From Bacillus sp. USDA818B3_A (GTDB taxonomy: Bacteria > Bacillota > Bacilli > Bacillales > Cytobacillaceae): DNA of 64,000 nucleotides. A program made the position numbers and the translations under genes. The DNA is taken from positions 139,551 through 203,550 of the forward strand of contig NZ_JAABNN010000006.1 in the NCBI RefSeq assembly GCF_009928415.1. Direction: 5' to 3'. Each line of letters opens with the position of its first letter. Positions within the stretch are counted from its first letter, which is position 1. This document shows positions 7,971 through 17,136 of the stretch, piece by piece. The notes under the pieces were generated by a model. That model was not told the DNA's origin and searched no databases. It was given only the letters and a program-made list of their open reading frames with translations.

Positions 7971-8975
7971 TTATCTAGAAATTAAAGCACCAACTACTGG
8001 ATGAGGAACATAAGGCTCTTCTAAATACGCCACTTCTTCAGCCGTTAATTTAACCGATAACGCACCTGCTGAATCTTCAAGATGAGAAATTTTCGTCGCA
8101 CCGATAATCGGAGCGGTGACTGGTTCTTTCTGCAGTAACCATGCTAGTGCAATTTGGGATCTAAGTACACCATGTTTTTTAGCGATTTCCGCCACTCGCT
8201 CTACCACAAATTGGTCGTTATTTTCGGTAGCACCGTATTTAGATTTTTGAGTTGCATCGGTTTCAGAACGAAGCGTGTCTTCCGACCAATCACGGGTTAA
8301 CCTACCCGATGCAAGCGGGCTGTATGGGATCACGCCGATTTTTTCTTCCCTACATAACGGCAGCATCTCCCGTTCCTCCTCACGGTAAATGAGGTTAAGA
8401 TGATTCTGCATCGATACAAATCGGGTCCAGCCATTTTTCTCAGCCACATGGTTCGCCTTCAAAAACTGCCAGGCATACATGGCTGATGCACCTATGTATC
8501 TTACCTTACCCGCCTTCACTAGATCATGGAGGGCTTCCATTGTCTCTTCAATTGGTGTGTGGTAATCCCATCGATGAATCTGGTACAGATCCACATAATC
8601 CGTTCCAAGGCGTATAAGACTCTTATCAATTTCGCTCATAATATGTTTTCGGGATAATCCTTTGCTGTTCGGACCCATGCTGTTTAAATCTTTGCCTAAC
8701 GGAAAATAAACCTTTGTTGCAATGACCATTTCATCTCGATTTGAAAAATCTTTAAGAGCCCGCCCGAGAAATTCTTCACTCGTCCCATCTGAATAAACGT
8801 TCGCAGTATCAAAAAAATTGATCCCTAACTCAATTGCTTTTTTAATAACTGCACGACTGCTCTCTTCATCTACTACCCACGGATGCATCCAACGTTCCTT
8901 TTCTCCAAAACCCATACAACCTAGACAAAGCCTGGATACATCTAACCCCGTGTTACCAAGTTTGGTATATTCCAT
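7971..8975 (-). CDS. Aldo/keto reductase
   Basis: A 334-residue NADP-dependent oxidoreductase with a TIM-barrel fold. The family catalytic tetrad is visible: Asp and Tyr in FFDTANVYSDG (about residues 54-59), Lys in MVIATKVYFP and His in LYQIHRWDYHTP. The C-terminal PIIGATKISHLEDSAGAL is the usual cofactor loop. It should reduce aldehydes or ketones in the cytoplasm. It is monocistronic, with a good GAGGAC site and a shared terminator after it. Together with adhA and the MDR enzyme it adds to the carbonyl-handling enzymes at this end of the window; the true substrate is unknown. Confidence 0.88.
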   Translation of the reverse strand: MEYTKLGNTGLDVSRLCLGCMGFGEKERWMHPWVVDEESSRAVIKKAIELGINFFDTANVYSDGTSEEFLGRALKDFSNRDEMVIATKVYFPLGKDLNSMGPNSKGLSRKHIMSEIDKSLIRLGTDYVDLYQIHRWDYHTPIEETMEALHDLVKAGKVRYIGASAMYAWQFLKANHVAEKNGWTRFVSMQNHLNLIYREEEREMLPLCREEKIGVIPYSPLASGRLTRDWSEDTLRSETDATQKSKYGATENNDQFVVERVAEIAKKHGVLRSQIALAWLLQKEPVTAPIIGATKISHLEDSAGALSVKLTAEEVAYLEEPYVPHPVVGALISR

Positions 8976-9182
8976 TTAAAGTCCTCACTTTCCAATTAAA
9001 CAAATCTTTTTAATCTTACATTTTCAGTATAAAAATATACGTGATTCTTACAATTGTTAAATGAGCACAATTTGTTTATTAATGAACACATCTGTTAAAA
9101 TTGTTCAATAAATTCTTTATTTTTATCAAAATATAAACGACGTACACCTCTATTTATATTTGACTAACTGATTAATATAAGG

Positions 9183-9210
9183 ACCATTCCCATAAAAAAC
9201 ACATAGGATA
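9183..9210 (+). promoter_or_regulatory. Candidate sigma-K promoter of the cupin gene
   Basis: AC at 9183-9184, a 17-base gap and CATAGGATA (9202-9210) match the mother-cell sigma-K pattern AC-N16/17-CATANNNTA as I recall it. A TATAAT at 9216-9221 is also present but lies so close to the start codon that transcription from it would remove most of the ribosome binding site. Confidence 0.35.
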
Positions 9211-9242
9211 ATCTGTATAATTCTGTGAAGGGATTGAATAAG

Positions 9243-9779
9243 GTGTACAATAACCCATGGATGTATCCATACCCATACCAATCTAATAATTATCCTGCTA
9301 ATTTTTCCAACTATCATCATTATACAAGACAGCCTTATCACTGGAATGTTAATGATAATGGTGCGAGTTATAGGGAAAAAGATTATGGGCGGAAACCATT
9401 TGTAATTAATATTAATGAGGCTGCGAAACAAAACAATACCTATCGTACTGCTATATGGACAGGAAATCATTTACAAGTTACTTTGATGAGTCTTAATGTT
9501 GGAGAAGATATCGGTTTAGAAATTCACCCGAACATTGACCAATTCTTAAGGATTGAACAAGGTCAAGGCGTTGTTCAAATGGGCAAGAGTAAAGACCACT
9601 TAAACTTTGTTCAAAACGTTTATGATGATTTTGCCATAATGATCCCTGCAGGCACTTGGCATAATGTAACGAATACAGGTAATATTCCTATGAAATTGTA
9701 TTCTATTTATGCTCCTCCACAACATCCTGCTGGCACGGTTCATGTAACTAAGGCACAGGCATTAGCGGCGGAACGATAG
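9243..9779 (+). CDS. Cupin-domain protein with Tyr/Asn/Pro-rich N-terminus
   Basis: A protein of 178 residues from the GTG at 9243, with AAGGGA nine bases before it; a longer GTG start at 9225 has no site. The first 45 residues are rich in Tyr, Asn, Pro and His (NNPWMYPYPYQSNNYPANF), like many spore coat or spore-associated proteins. A single cupin barrel follows, with the metal motif as EIHPNIDQFLRIEQGQG (about 98-114) and the second motif PAGTWHNVTNTG (about 138-149). It is a beta-barrel protein of unknown reaction. A possible sigma-K promoter upstream would make it a sporulation gene. Confidence 0.75.
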   Translation: MYNNPWMYPYPYQSNNYPANFSNYHHYTRQPYHWNVNDNGASYREKDYGRKPFVININEAAKQNNTYRTAIWTGNHLQVTLMSLNVGEDIGLEIHPNIDQFLRIEQGQGVVQMGKSKDHLNFVQNVYDDFAIMIPAGTWHNVTNTGNIPMKLYSIYAPPQHPAGTVHVTKAQALAAER

Positions 9780-9789
9780 AATACTAATT

Positions 9790-9850
9790 ACCCGCGAACA
9801 GGACTTTACTCCTATTCAGAGTAAATCCCCTGTGCGTGGGTATTTCTTTG
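9790..9850 (+). terminator. Long-stem terminator after the cupin gene
   Basis: An extended hairpin pairs ACCCGCG, ACAGG and TTTACTC with GAGTAAA, CCTGT and CGTGGGT, then ATTTCTTTG follows. It lies 10 bases past the cupin stop. Positions 9851-9970 hold nothing I can name. Confidence 0.75.
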
Positions 9851-9970
9851 TAATGTTTATAATGGTGGTATTATTAATCTTTAAAAAAATGGCAAGATAC
9901 AGTATTTAAGGCCTCAGTGAAGTAGCCAGGATAGAATGTCCTCCCCGTAAGGCCTCAAACCTGTAGACGA

Positions 9971-10918
9971 CTAATACTCCGATGGCTTCTTCTTATAAGA
10001 TTTTAATCTTTCGTATTCATCCATGCTAATCTGTAAAATGGTACCGTGTTTAAAACCATATGGGAACTTAAAGGATTGATCAGAACGAATGAATTTACCA
10101 TTCGATATTTGGTCTGCGATGAAGGGAACATAACCTTGCTCTTCTGCGGAAACTCCATAAAAATCCAAGAATAAGCACCATTTACCATCTTCTAATTTAA
10201 CTGCTGTCGGAGCTTCATATTGTCCTTCTAGCAGCGACTCCATGCTTTGATCAAAGTCTTCAATCTTCTTAAATGGTCCAGTTATATTCTCTGATTCCAT
10301 TAGAATAATTCTTTCAGGATTCTTTTCACTTTTTAAAAATAAATAATACTTTCCATCTTCTTCATACATGGCAGAATCAATGACTCCACTATCTTCTTTC
10401 TGATACAGTAATTCAGCTTTGGTAAAATGGACAAAATCTTTTGTTCTGGAATAATAAATTCCTTTTTCGCCATAGTTATTGGAGCTATGGGAAGATGACC
10501 AATGAATGACGTAATCATCATTTCTCTTATCATAAATAATATCAGGTGCCCACAAACAGCCGAAATCTTCGTCTCCCAGTTTGATCATTCTTTGCTCTGA
10601 CCAGTGAATCAGATCATCAGACTCCCAAAGAACTAGGCATTTGCTGCCGTTTCTGCCGATTTCATCCCATGAATGATGATATTGATTCAACATACCATAG
10701 GACAAACTAAGGTCAGTTGCTAAAATAACAAATTTGCCTTCTTTGGTTCTAGCAATTGTAAAATCTCTAACGCCCTTATCACCATAGTAACTCCATAATA
10801 CAGGATTTCCGTCATTTACCTCTTCCCACATGAAGCCGTCCTTACTAACTCCAAAATAAACCTGTTCTCCATCCGGTGTTCTTTTTTCTTTAAAGTGTAC
10901 AAATAGGTAAGCTTGCAT
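9971..10918 (-). CDS. Glycoside hydrolase family 43-like protein
   Basis: A 315-residue protein without a signal peptide that looks like a five-bladed beta-propeller of the GH43/GH117 type (arabinosidase or xylosidase). Visible blade motifs are VRDFTIARTKEGKFVILATD, FGCLWAPDIIYDKRNDDYVIHWSS, GVIDSAMYEEDGKYYLFLKS and GQYEAPTAVKLEDGKWCLF. The acidic residues in RDFTIAR, WAPDI and YEAPT are in the positions of the catalytic trio, which I infer and did not verify. It is cytoplasmic, so it would act on imported oligosaccharides. GGAGGG lies upstream of the ATG. It is probably monocistronic. Confidence 0.75.
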   Translation of the reverse strand: MQAYLFVHFKEKRTPDGEQVYFGVSKDGFMWEEVNDGNPVLWSYYGDKGVRDFTIARTKEGKFVILATDLSLSYGMLNQYHHSWDEIGRNGSKCLVLWESDDLIHWSEQRMIKLGDEDFGCLWAPDIIYDKRNDDYVIHWSSSHSSNNYGEKGIYYSRTKDFVHFTKAELLYQKEDSGVIDSAMYEEDGKYYLFLKSEKNPERIILMESENITGPFKKIEDFDQSMESLLEGQYEAPTAVKLEDGKWCLFLDFYGVSAEEQGYVPFIADQISNGKFIRSDQSFKFPYGFKHGTILQISMDEYERLKSYKKKPSEY

Positions 10919-11037
10919 TTTTTCTTATCCCTCCAAAGATATCTTCTATATGTATCTTTTTTATACACTTTTAAAAATTCAATTAAAAATGAAGAAGTCC
11001 TTCTTTTCACTGAGGTATAGGAGACAATTAAAACATT

Positions 11038-11694
11038 TTACTTCATATTTACAAATTCATTAATATTGTCCCGATGTCCAATAACAGCTAACTTATCTCC
11101 ATCATTCAAAATTTGATCTGGAGAAGGTGAAATGAACAATTCCTGATCTTTAACGATTGCAATCGCAGTTAGATCATATTTTGCTCTTAAATCAAAATCT
11201 CGTAAACTTCTCCCCGACATACTTCCAGGGATGACAATTTCCTCTATATTGTATTCATTTGACAATTCAATATAATTCAATACATTAGGTAACAGCAGCT
11301 GATGTGCTACACGTGCCCCCATATCTCTTTCAGGGTGTACAACCCAATCTGCACCCACTTTTTCTAATACTTGTCCATGGCGTTTATTAAGCGCTTTTGC
11401 AATTACTTTTTTAACGCCTAATTCTTTTAAAAGTAAGACGGTTAATATACTCGCTTGCATGTCGTTTCCAATTGCAACAATCACATAGTCAAAATTACTT
11501 ATACCGACAGATTTAAGAGACTCTTCTTCAGTGGAATCAAGGATAACGGCATGAGTAACAAATCCTCTTCCACCTTCGACCCGGTCATCATTTATATCAA
11601 TCCCCAACACTTCCTGGTCTGCTTCATATAGCTTAGATGCAATACTCGTTCCAAATCGGCCTAACCCAATAATTGCATAACTCTGCTTTGTCAT
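11038..11694 (-). CDS. ktrA: KtrA/TrkA-type RCK regulatory subunit of potassium uptake
   Basis: A cytoplasmic gating subunit of 218 residues for a Ktr potassium channel. The N-terminal Rossmann RCK domain starts YAIIGLGRFGTSIASKLYEADQEVLGIDIND, with the GxGxxG nucleotide motif, and binds ATP/ADP. A C-terminal RCK_C domain (about 135-218) is where c-di-AMP binds in the family. I use the second ATG because GGGGTGA is well spaced to it. It follows the KtrB-type pore gene by 32 bases. In B. subtilis ktrA precedes ktrB, while here the order is pore first, so this could equally be called KtrC. Confidence 0.88.
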   Translation of the reverse strand: MTKQSYAIIGLGRFGTSIASKLYEADQEVLGIDINDDRVEGGRGFVTHAVILDSTEEESLKSVGISNFDYVIVAIGNDMQASILTVLLLKELGVKKVIAKALNKRHGQVLEKVGADWVVHPERDMGARVAHQLLLPNVLNYIELSNEYNIEEIVIPGSMSGRSLRDFDLRAKYDLTAIAIVKDQELFISPSPDQILNDGDKLAVIGHRDNINEFVNMK

Positions 11695-11726
11695 AACTTG
11701 CATTCACCCCATAAGAAAACATATGA

Positions 11727-13073
11727 CTAGCCAATTAATATTTTTTCTTCTGCATATCTTACTTTTGATTCCTTTTGTGTTTTTAAAAGTGCAAAAGCCA
11801 TTGTTAAGGGCCCAAGTCTTCCTATAAACATCATGATAGTGATCAAAATTCTGCCGATTGGAGTTAAATCCATTGTAAAACCGGCTGATAGACCAACGGT
11901 TCCAAAGGCGGAAATCGTTTCAAACAGGATTTTGCTCATTTCTGCCTTTTCATTATAGGTCAGTAAGAAAAAAATGATAAAAATGAAAGTGATGGCAGCC
12001 ACTACGATGGATAAAGCCCGGTTCACATACTGCCAGGAAATTCTTCTTTTAAAGATATTAACATCGTTTCGATTGGTCAGAACCGTCCAAAAGGCGATCA
12101 TGATGATGGCGAAAGTGGTTACTTTTATCCCGCCTCCTGTTGAACCAGAAGAAGCTCCAATAAACATCAAGGCCATCATGAATACTTGAGATGAAATGGT
12201 CATTTGTGAAATATCTATCGTATTGAAACCTGCTGTTCGAGGCACAACTCCTTGGAAATAGGATGCCCAAAGTTTATCTCCTAACCCAAAGTTTCCTATC
12301 GTCTTTGTATTATCATATTCTGAGGCCAAAATTATTAATGTTCCTACAATGTTTAGAATAAGTGTCATCAATAAAGCAACTTTGGAGTGCAGAGATAATT
12401 TACGTAAAGATTTCTTATTAATTAGATCCAAAATCACCGTAAAGCCTATACCACCAATAATAAAAAGAAGTGTGATAACAATATTAATAGTTGGATCCCC
12501 AACCCATTTACTAAGACTATCCGATTCTAAACCGAAGCCAGCATTATTAAAGGATGAGATAGAATGGAATATTCCATAATAAATGGCTTTCTTCAATGGC
12601 ATCTCGAAAGACCATCTTATCGTTAAAATAATGGCACCAACCAGTTCAACAATCAGAGTAATGAGTATAATCCGCTTTACTAGATGAACTACTCCTGAAA
12701 GTGTGAATACATTTAATGAATCTTGAAGTAATAAACGCTCCTTTAATCCGATTCTTTTCCCCAAAATAATGAACATGAATATCCCTGTTGTCATAAAGCC
12801 CCAACCGCCTATTTGGATCAAACAAAGAAGAACGATCTGTCCAAATAAGGTAAAGGTTGTTCCTGTATCTACAACGGCTAACCCTGTCACACAGACAGCA
12901 GAAGTTGCCTCGAATAAAGCATCTATAAAATTAAGTCCACGTCCATGTTCATGGGTTGCAATTGGCAGCATAAAAAGACAAGTTCCTAATAAAATAAGAC
13001 TTCCAAAACCAATAACAAGAATTTGAGCGGGATTCAATTTAATTAAATTCACTTTCCTTTTCAGCAATTTCAT
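11727..13073 (-). CDS. ktrB: KtrB/TrkH-type potassium transporter
   Basis: A 448-residue membrane protein with four membrane-pore-membrane repeats of the Trk/Ktr/HKT superfamily. Selectivity-filter glycines are recognisable in ATSAVCVTGLAVVD (about 53-66), SISSFNNAGFG (about 171-181), GVVPRTAGFNTID (about 273-285) and ISAFGTVGLSAG (about 388-399). The central gate region GASSGSTGGGIK precedes the third-fourth repeat link. The length is typical of KtrB/KtrD. It is 12 bases downstream of the CPA1 antiporter gene and just before its RCK partner, so the proteins are probably made together. It imports K+, usually with Na+ dependence. Confidence 0.9.
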   Translation of the reverse strand: MKLLKRKVNLIKLNPAQILVIGFGSLILLGTCLFMLPIATHEHGRGLNFIDALFEATSAVCVTGLAVVDTGTTFTLFGQIVLLCLIQIGGWGFMTTGIFMFIILGKRIGLKERLLLQDSLNVFTLSGVVHLVKRIILITLIVELVGAIILTIRWSFEMPLKKAIYYGIFHSISSFNNAGFGLESDSLSKWVGDPTINIVITLLFIIGGIGFTVILDLINKKSLRKLSLHSKVALLMTLILNIVGTLIILASEYDNTKTIGNFGLGDKLWASYFQGVVPRTAGFNTIDISQMTISSQVFMMALMFIGASSGSTGGGIKVTTFAIIMIAFWTVLTNRNDVNIFKRRISWQYVNRALSIVVAAITFIFIIFFLLTYNEKAEMSKILFETISAFGTVGLSAGFTMDLTPIGRILITIMMFIGRLGPLTMAFALLKTQKESKVRYAEEKILIG

Positions 13074-13085
13074 ATGGTCTCTCCC

Positions 13086-14660
13086 TTAATGTTCTTCTAA
13101 TTTCACTAGTTGATCTGTGATTTGGTTGTGTTTGTGCTCTGCAACTTCATTAGAGATAATATCCTCTTTTAACAACTTTTCAAGCGCTTCGTGTTGTGCG
13201 TAAAGTGCATGCCTTTTTAACACAGAAACTTGCTTTTCTTTTAAATCTGGATACTTCTTAAAAAGTTCTTCCATTTTCTTCTGTAAATGATGCAGCTCTT
13301 CTTCATATTGTGAAATAAGCTCTTGTGCCACTGTTTCTGAAATAAACAATTTTTTTCTTACCGTTTTTATTTCCGAAATGGCAATTTCATTGCGGTATCC
13401 ACTTGCAATAAGCTCTTCATACTCCATAAACCCTTCCTCCTTTTTATTGACCCCTAAAAAGGATAATAGCGGTTTTATGGAAAGACCTTGAACGATTAAA
13501 GAGAAAAGAACAAGACTAAATGCAATAATTAAGAGGTCTTCCCGTCCTTCAAAATTACGAGGAAGACTTAAAGCTAATGCTATGGATAGGGAACCTTTTA
13601 AACCGCCCCAATTGATAATATGCTTCCAAGCATAGGGGAAATTCTTTAGCAAAAATAAACTAGCATACACTGCAATGCTTCTTGCTATAAGTACAATCAA
13701 GATAGCAAATAAAACTAATCCCCATTTGTCACTAAAATCGATCCTTGTTATTTCCAAACCAACCATTAAAAAAACAACGGAGTTCGCCAGCAACGCTGTA
13801 ACTTCCCAAAAGTTATTGATATTTAGCTTGGTTGTTGGACTCATACCAATTTTAGCCCCGTAATTTCCAAATATAATACCAGCAACTACTACAGCAATTA
13901 CACCTGAAGCATGTACTGATTCCGCTAACAAGAATGAACCATAGAATAGAATGACACTGAAAATGATCTCCAGCGGATAATCATCGAATTGTTTGGTTAA
14001 TTGAGAAAAAACATAGCCTAGGGCTCCGCCTATGATGAGCCCCAATGAGATTACCTTGAAAAATTCCCACAACCCATAGCCTGCACCTATAGCCCCAAGG
14101 TCAATGTATGTAAGTAAATAGAAGGCAGAAATTTTATAAAGGACAACCGACAAACCATCATTAAATAAACTTTCACCTTCAATAACCGTAGCAAGCCTTT
14201 TGTTTACCCCAACGCTTTTAAAAATAGATATAACACTCACAGGGTCAGTTGCACTCATTAAAGCAGCAAAAACAAATGCTTTTGGTATAGAAAAACCTAA
14301 AATCCATATCATCAAAAAACCGACAATGATAAACGATAGAAGTGTTCCTCCAAAAGCTAGTGCAAGGATCGGCCCTTTATTTTCTTTAAGATGTGAATAC
14401 GGCAATTTTAATGAAGCTTCACCTAATAATGCAGGCAAGAACAGTGTAATAATAACAAAATTAAAGACCTCCCCTTCTGTTATAAAGTCCTTTAAATGCT
14501 CTAAAACCGGTATGTTTACGAGACCGATAATCGTTCCAACAATTACTAACGCAATGGGATAGGGTTTATTAAATTTTTTTGCAACCGCAGTAATACCTGC
14601 AGCAATCATGACTAAAATAAGGCCAAGTTCAAATATGTGATGGAAATCTAAATCATTCAT
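13086..14660 (-). CDS. CPA1 family Na+(K+)/H+ antiporter with cytoplasmic tail
   Basis: A 524-residue antiporter. About twelve membrane helices (1-400) include the CPA1 motifs FAALMSATDPVSVISIFKSVG and VIEGESLFNDGLSVVLYK, which hold the ion-binding Asp and adjacent residues. A charged tail of about 120 residues (405-524) is rich in Glu and Lys and probably coiled coil; tails of this kind regulate some NhaP/NhaK proteins. The ATG used is preceded by GGAGG; an ATG nine bases earlier is too close to that site. It lies between the UbiB-like gene and the potassium channel genes, so ion homeostasis is the inferred role. Confidence 0.85.
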   Translation of the reverse strand: MNDLDFHHIFELGLILVMIAAGITAVAKKFNKPYPIALVIVGTIIGLVNIPVLEHLKDFITEGEVFNFVIITLFLPALLGEASLKLPYSHLKENKGPILALAFGGTLLSFIIVGFLMIWILGFSIPKAFVFAALMSATDPVSVISIFKSVGVNKRLATVIEGESLFNDGLSVVLYKISAFYLLTYIDLGAIGAGYGLWEFFKVISLGLIIGGALGYVFSQLTKQFDDYPLEIIFSVILFYGSFLLAESVHASGVIAVVVAGIIFGNYGAKIGMSPTTKLNINNFWEVTALLANSVVFLMVGLEITRIDFSDKWGLVLFAILIVLIARSIAVYASLFLLKNFPYAWKHIINWGGLKGSLSIALALSLPRNFEGREDLLIIAFSLVLFSLIVQGLSIKPLLSFLGVNKKEEGFMEYEELIASGYRNEIAISEIKTVRKKLFISETVAQELISQYEEELHHLQKKMEELFKKYPDLKEKQVSVLKRHALYAQHEALEKLLKEDIISNEVAEHKHNQITDQLVKLEEH

Positions 14661-14697
14661 TTTACACATAACCTCCTTTAAAGGTAATCCCTTCTTC

Positions 14698-16332
14698 TTA
14701 TTCTCTACGTTTTTCGTGCATGTATTTCATCCATCTTTTCAGTTTTTGATAATTAATAAAATACCCTGTCACAGAAGCAGAAGTTACCCCTATTGTCAGA
14801 TATAAAATAAATTCTTGTGAAGTATAAATCCCTATCCCTATACCAATTAATCCAAGAACGAATAATTGAAAAAAAAATTTTTTATTATTTTCATAGATGT
14901 TAAATTGAAATTGTCTTCTTTGTTCATTTTCCTTCATTTGCTCTAATTTTTGAGGGAAATCTAAAAATCCCCTAATGGAATATAAAAACTTAAAGGTCGG
15001 TAGCGATTGGATCCATTTCCAAACAAATGTCCATTTGCTATTCCCTTGAGTATGAATCCAATTAATGAAAACGGGTTTTCCGAGTTCCATTAGTTCTTCT
15101 TCTGGTGCTAATTGACGGATTATTCCTTCAATGGTTATAAAAGACCGGCCTAGAAAAACAAATCTTGTTGGGACTTGAATTGGAAGTGATTGTATCAATT
15201 CGTTTAATTCCATTTTAAATGCCATTAGGTTCATTTCTTTTACTTGAGTGGGGTCAAACGAAACCATTTCAGTTATAAGCTTCTCTATGATCTTGGAGTC
15301 AGCTTCAGGCAGCAAAAATCCTAAATGGAATAGACAATCAACCACTTTGGAGTAATCTTTGGTTAGAAAGCTTTGGATTAAATCTTGAATATTGGCTGCA
15401 TCTTTTTTTGTTAATTCCCCTACCATGCCAAAATCGAGTAAGACAATCCTTCCTTCTTTTGAAATAAGAATGTTTCCTGGATGTGGATCTGCATGAAAGA
15501 TACCAGGTTCAAGCCATTGGGTAAGGAAGACTTCTATGAGCCTCTGTGCAATCTCTTTTCGAGTAATCAATAATTGTTCTAATTCTTCCAATTCAGTTAT
15601 TCGAATTCCTTCTACCCACTCCATAACAAGTACACTGGAAGTACAAAATTCAGTATATACGGATGGAATTTGCACAATATCCTTACTCTTAAACCGATTT
15701 CGAAAGTACAGGATCGTGTCGAGCTCTTTTGTATAGTTCAGTTCTTGCTCAATTACTTGTTTTAGCTCCTTATACAGGACTCTAAAATTTATAAAACCTT
15801 TGGGAATTGGAACAAAGTGATCCGCACACCAAATGATGAAACCTAAAATCCGAAAATCAATTTTTACAATGGAATCAATATTTGGTCGTTTTACTTTAAT
15901 TGCGACCTCTGTTCCATTTTTAAGAACCCCTTTATACACTTCACCAATAGATGCTGAAGCAACTGCACTCTTCTCAATAGATAGAAAGGCTTCTTCTATT
16001 GATTTCCCCCATTCTTTTTCAAGTATGCTTTGAATTTCAATCCAACTAGACGGAGGAACCTTATCTGTGAGGTCTTCAATTTGGCCGATAAAAGCATTAG
16101 GTAACAAATCAGCACGAGTACTTAAAATCTGACCAATCTTGATGAGTAAGCCTTCTAATTCAAACAGTGTATTTCGAAACCTTTCTCCAATTTTCCCCCA
16201 AAGATTTTCCCAGTCTTCTTTAGGTTTCCTACGTAACTTATACCAATAGATTTGAAGAAAAATAATAAAGGCCATAGATAACACTCTGTAAATTCGATAT
16301 AACTTATTTTTTGTTTTCAAATTAATCCCCAC
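14698..16332 (-). CDS. ABC1/UbiB-type (AarF) atypical kinase, membrane bound
   Basis: A 544-residue protein kinase-like protein of the UbiB/AarF family. The family KxGQ motif appears as LLIKIGQILSTRADLLP (about 60-76). The Ala-rich nucleotide loop is in ASASIGEVYKG (about 125-135), the invariant Lys in VAIKVKRP, the catalytic loop in FHADPHPGNILIS and the metal Asp in LLDFGM. A basic N-terminal helix and two hydrophobic C-terminal helices suggest membrane anchoring. The GTG at 16332 has no site, but GGGGA lies before an in-frame TTG at 16320, which I think is likelier. Partners of this family act in quinone or lipid metabolism. Why it heads an ion-transport run is unclear. Confidence 0.82.
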   Translation of the reverse strand: MGINLKTKNKLYRIYRVLSMAFIIFLQIYWYKLRRKPKEDWENLWGKIGERFRNTLFELEGLLIKIGQILSTRADLLPNAFIGQIEDLTDKVPPSSWIEIQSILEKEWGKSIEEAFLSIEKSAVASASIGEVYKGVLKNGTEVAIKVKRPNIDSIVKIDFRILGFIIWCADHFVPIPKGFINFRVLYKELKQVIEQELNYTKELDTILYFRNRFKSKDIVQIPSVYTEFCTSSVLVMEWVEGIRITELEELEQLLITRKEIAQRLIEVFLTQWLEPGIFHADPHPGNILISKEGRIVLLDFGMVGELTKKDAANIQDLIQSFLTKDYSKVVDCLFHLGFLLPEADSKIIEKLITEMVSFDPTQVKEMNLMAFKMELNELIQSLPIQVPTRFVFLGRSFITIEGIIRQLAPEEELMELGKPVFINWIHTQGNSKWTFVWKWIQSLPTFKFLYSIRGFLDFPQKLEQMKENEQRRQFQFNIYENNKKFFFQLFVLGLIGIGIGIYTSQEFILYLTIGVTSASVTGYFINYQKLKRWMKYMHEKRRE

Positions 16333-16384
16333 ATTCTAATTAATGTTAGATACAATTTTTTCCTTAGTGCTTATAGTTTGGATC

Positions 16385-16435
16385 GAAAAAAAAAAGCCTG
16401 TCACCGTGGGCATACAAATCCCTTGGTGACAGGCT
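16385..16435 (-). terminator. Strong terminator, second after the dioxygenase operon
   Basis: Arms AGCCTGTCACC (16395-16405) and GGTGACAGGCT (16425-16435) are followed on the minus strand by ten or more T residues. It insulates the UbiB-antiporter-Ktr run from the dioxygenase operon upstream. Confidence 0.85.
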
Positions 16436-16552
16436 CCTCCGAGTACGTTTTTATTTTTTTATATGGTATCACATCAAGATAAAAATTGGAATAAACTTTT
16501 CTTGTGAAGATGAATAATTAAAGTGGAATATTCTTATTCTATGTTTAATTCA

Positions 16553-16582
16553 ATAAAAAAGAGGATTGCTTCTCAGCAACCC
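16553..16582 (-). terminator. Terminator directly after the dioxygenase beta gene
   Basis: On the minus strand GGTTGC, a TGAGAA loop and GCAATC are followed by CTCTTTTTT, 30 bases past the beta-subunit stop. A stronger terminator follows 120 bases further on. Confidence 0.65.
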
Positions 16583-16611
16583 ATTGGAAAATAACAGTTT
16601 TCGGCATCTAA

Positions 16612-17136
16612 CTATAAGAACATACTCATATTCATCGTGGTAATAACAGTCTGATCAGGAATGATCGTCCGTGATACAATTTTATATTCATGATTAATCT
16701 TCCGAATAATATCGTTTCTCTCACCAAACAATTCTTCAATTACATGTGTCGAACCTCTGCTTCTTTTATATAAGAAATAACTAATGACTTTATATTCATT
16801 GGGATCTTCAGCTGGCTCAACCACAATGTTTGAAATAAAATGGCGCTGCCGTGTTGCTGGATTTTCCACCCAAGCTGATTTTGTATACAACCGATTGACC
16901 CGCGTAGTAAGTGAAAGCTTCGTTTCTTCATAAAAGGACGAATCCCTCGCAATATCATTAACCCCAACACCTTCTACTGTTTCGCGTAAAGGCATACGAT
17001 ATTCGATATCCTCATCCAGCAATTCGAGCCATTCCTTATATTTACGGTGATCTAAAAAATATGCCTCCTTATGAAGAAAACGGGTAATTTCTAATTCCAC
17101 CTCAGGAGAGATTTTCATTTGAACGTTGAACTCCAT
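16612..17136 (-). CDS. Ring-hydroxylating dioxygenase beta subunit
   Basis: A 174-residue protein of the small, NTF2-like subunit family of aromatic-ring dioxygenases. Typical features are FLHKEAYFLDHRKYKEWLELLDEDIEYRMPLRET at about 20-53, read in two pieces, and RVNRLYTKSAWVENPATR (about 80-97). It stabilises the alpha-subunit oligomer and does not carry the catalytic iron. The ATG follows the alpha-subunit stop directly (TAA then ATG), with GGAGGGAG inside the end of the alpha gene, so the two are translationally coupled. Its length fits the benzoate/biphenyl dioxygenase beta family. Confidence 0.88.
   Translation of the reverse strand: MEFNVQMKISPEVELEITRFLHKEAYFLDHRKYKEWLELLDEDIEYRMPLRETVEGVGVNDIARDSSFYEETKLSLTTRVNRLYTKSAWVENPATRQRHFISNIVVEPAEDPNEYKVISYFLYKRSRGSTHVIEELFGERNDIIRKINHEYKIVSRTIIPDQTVITTMNMSMFL

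Noticed and set aside
10816..11010. 64-codon minus-strand ORF overlapping the start of the GH43-like gene
   Set aside because: Its composition is Lys/Arg rich, it lies out of frame over the real ribosome binding site and gene start, and it resembles no protein family.
14698..16332. c-di-AMP (ydaO-type) riboswitch sought upstream of the Ktr run
   Set aside because: Only about 60 bases separate the UbiB gene from the preceding terminator, too short for that riboswitch, and none of its conserved segments are visible.
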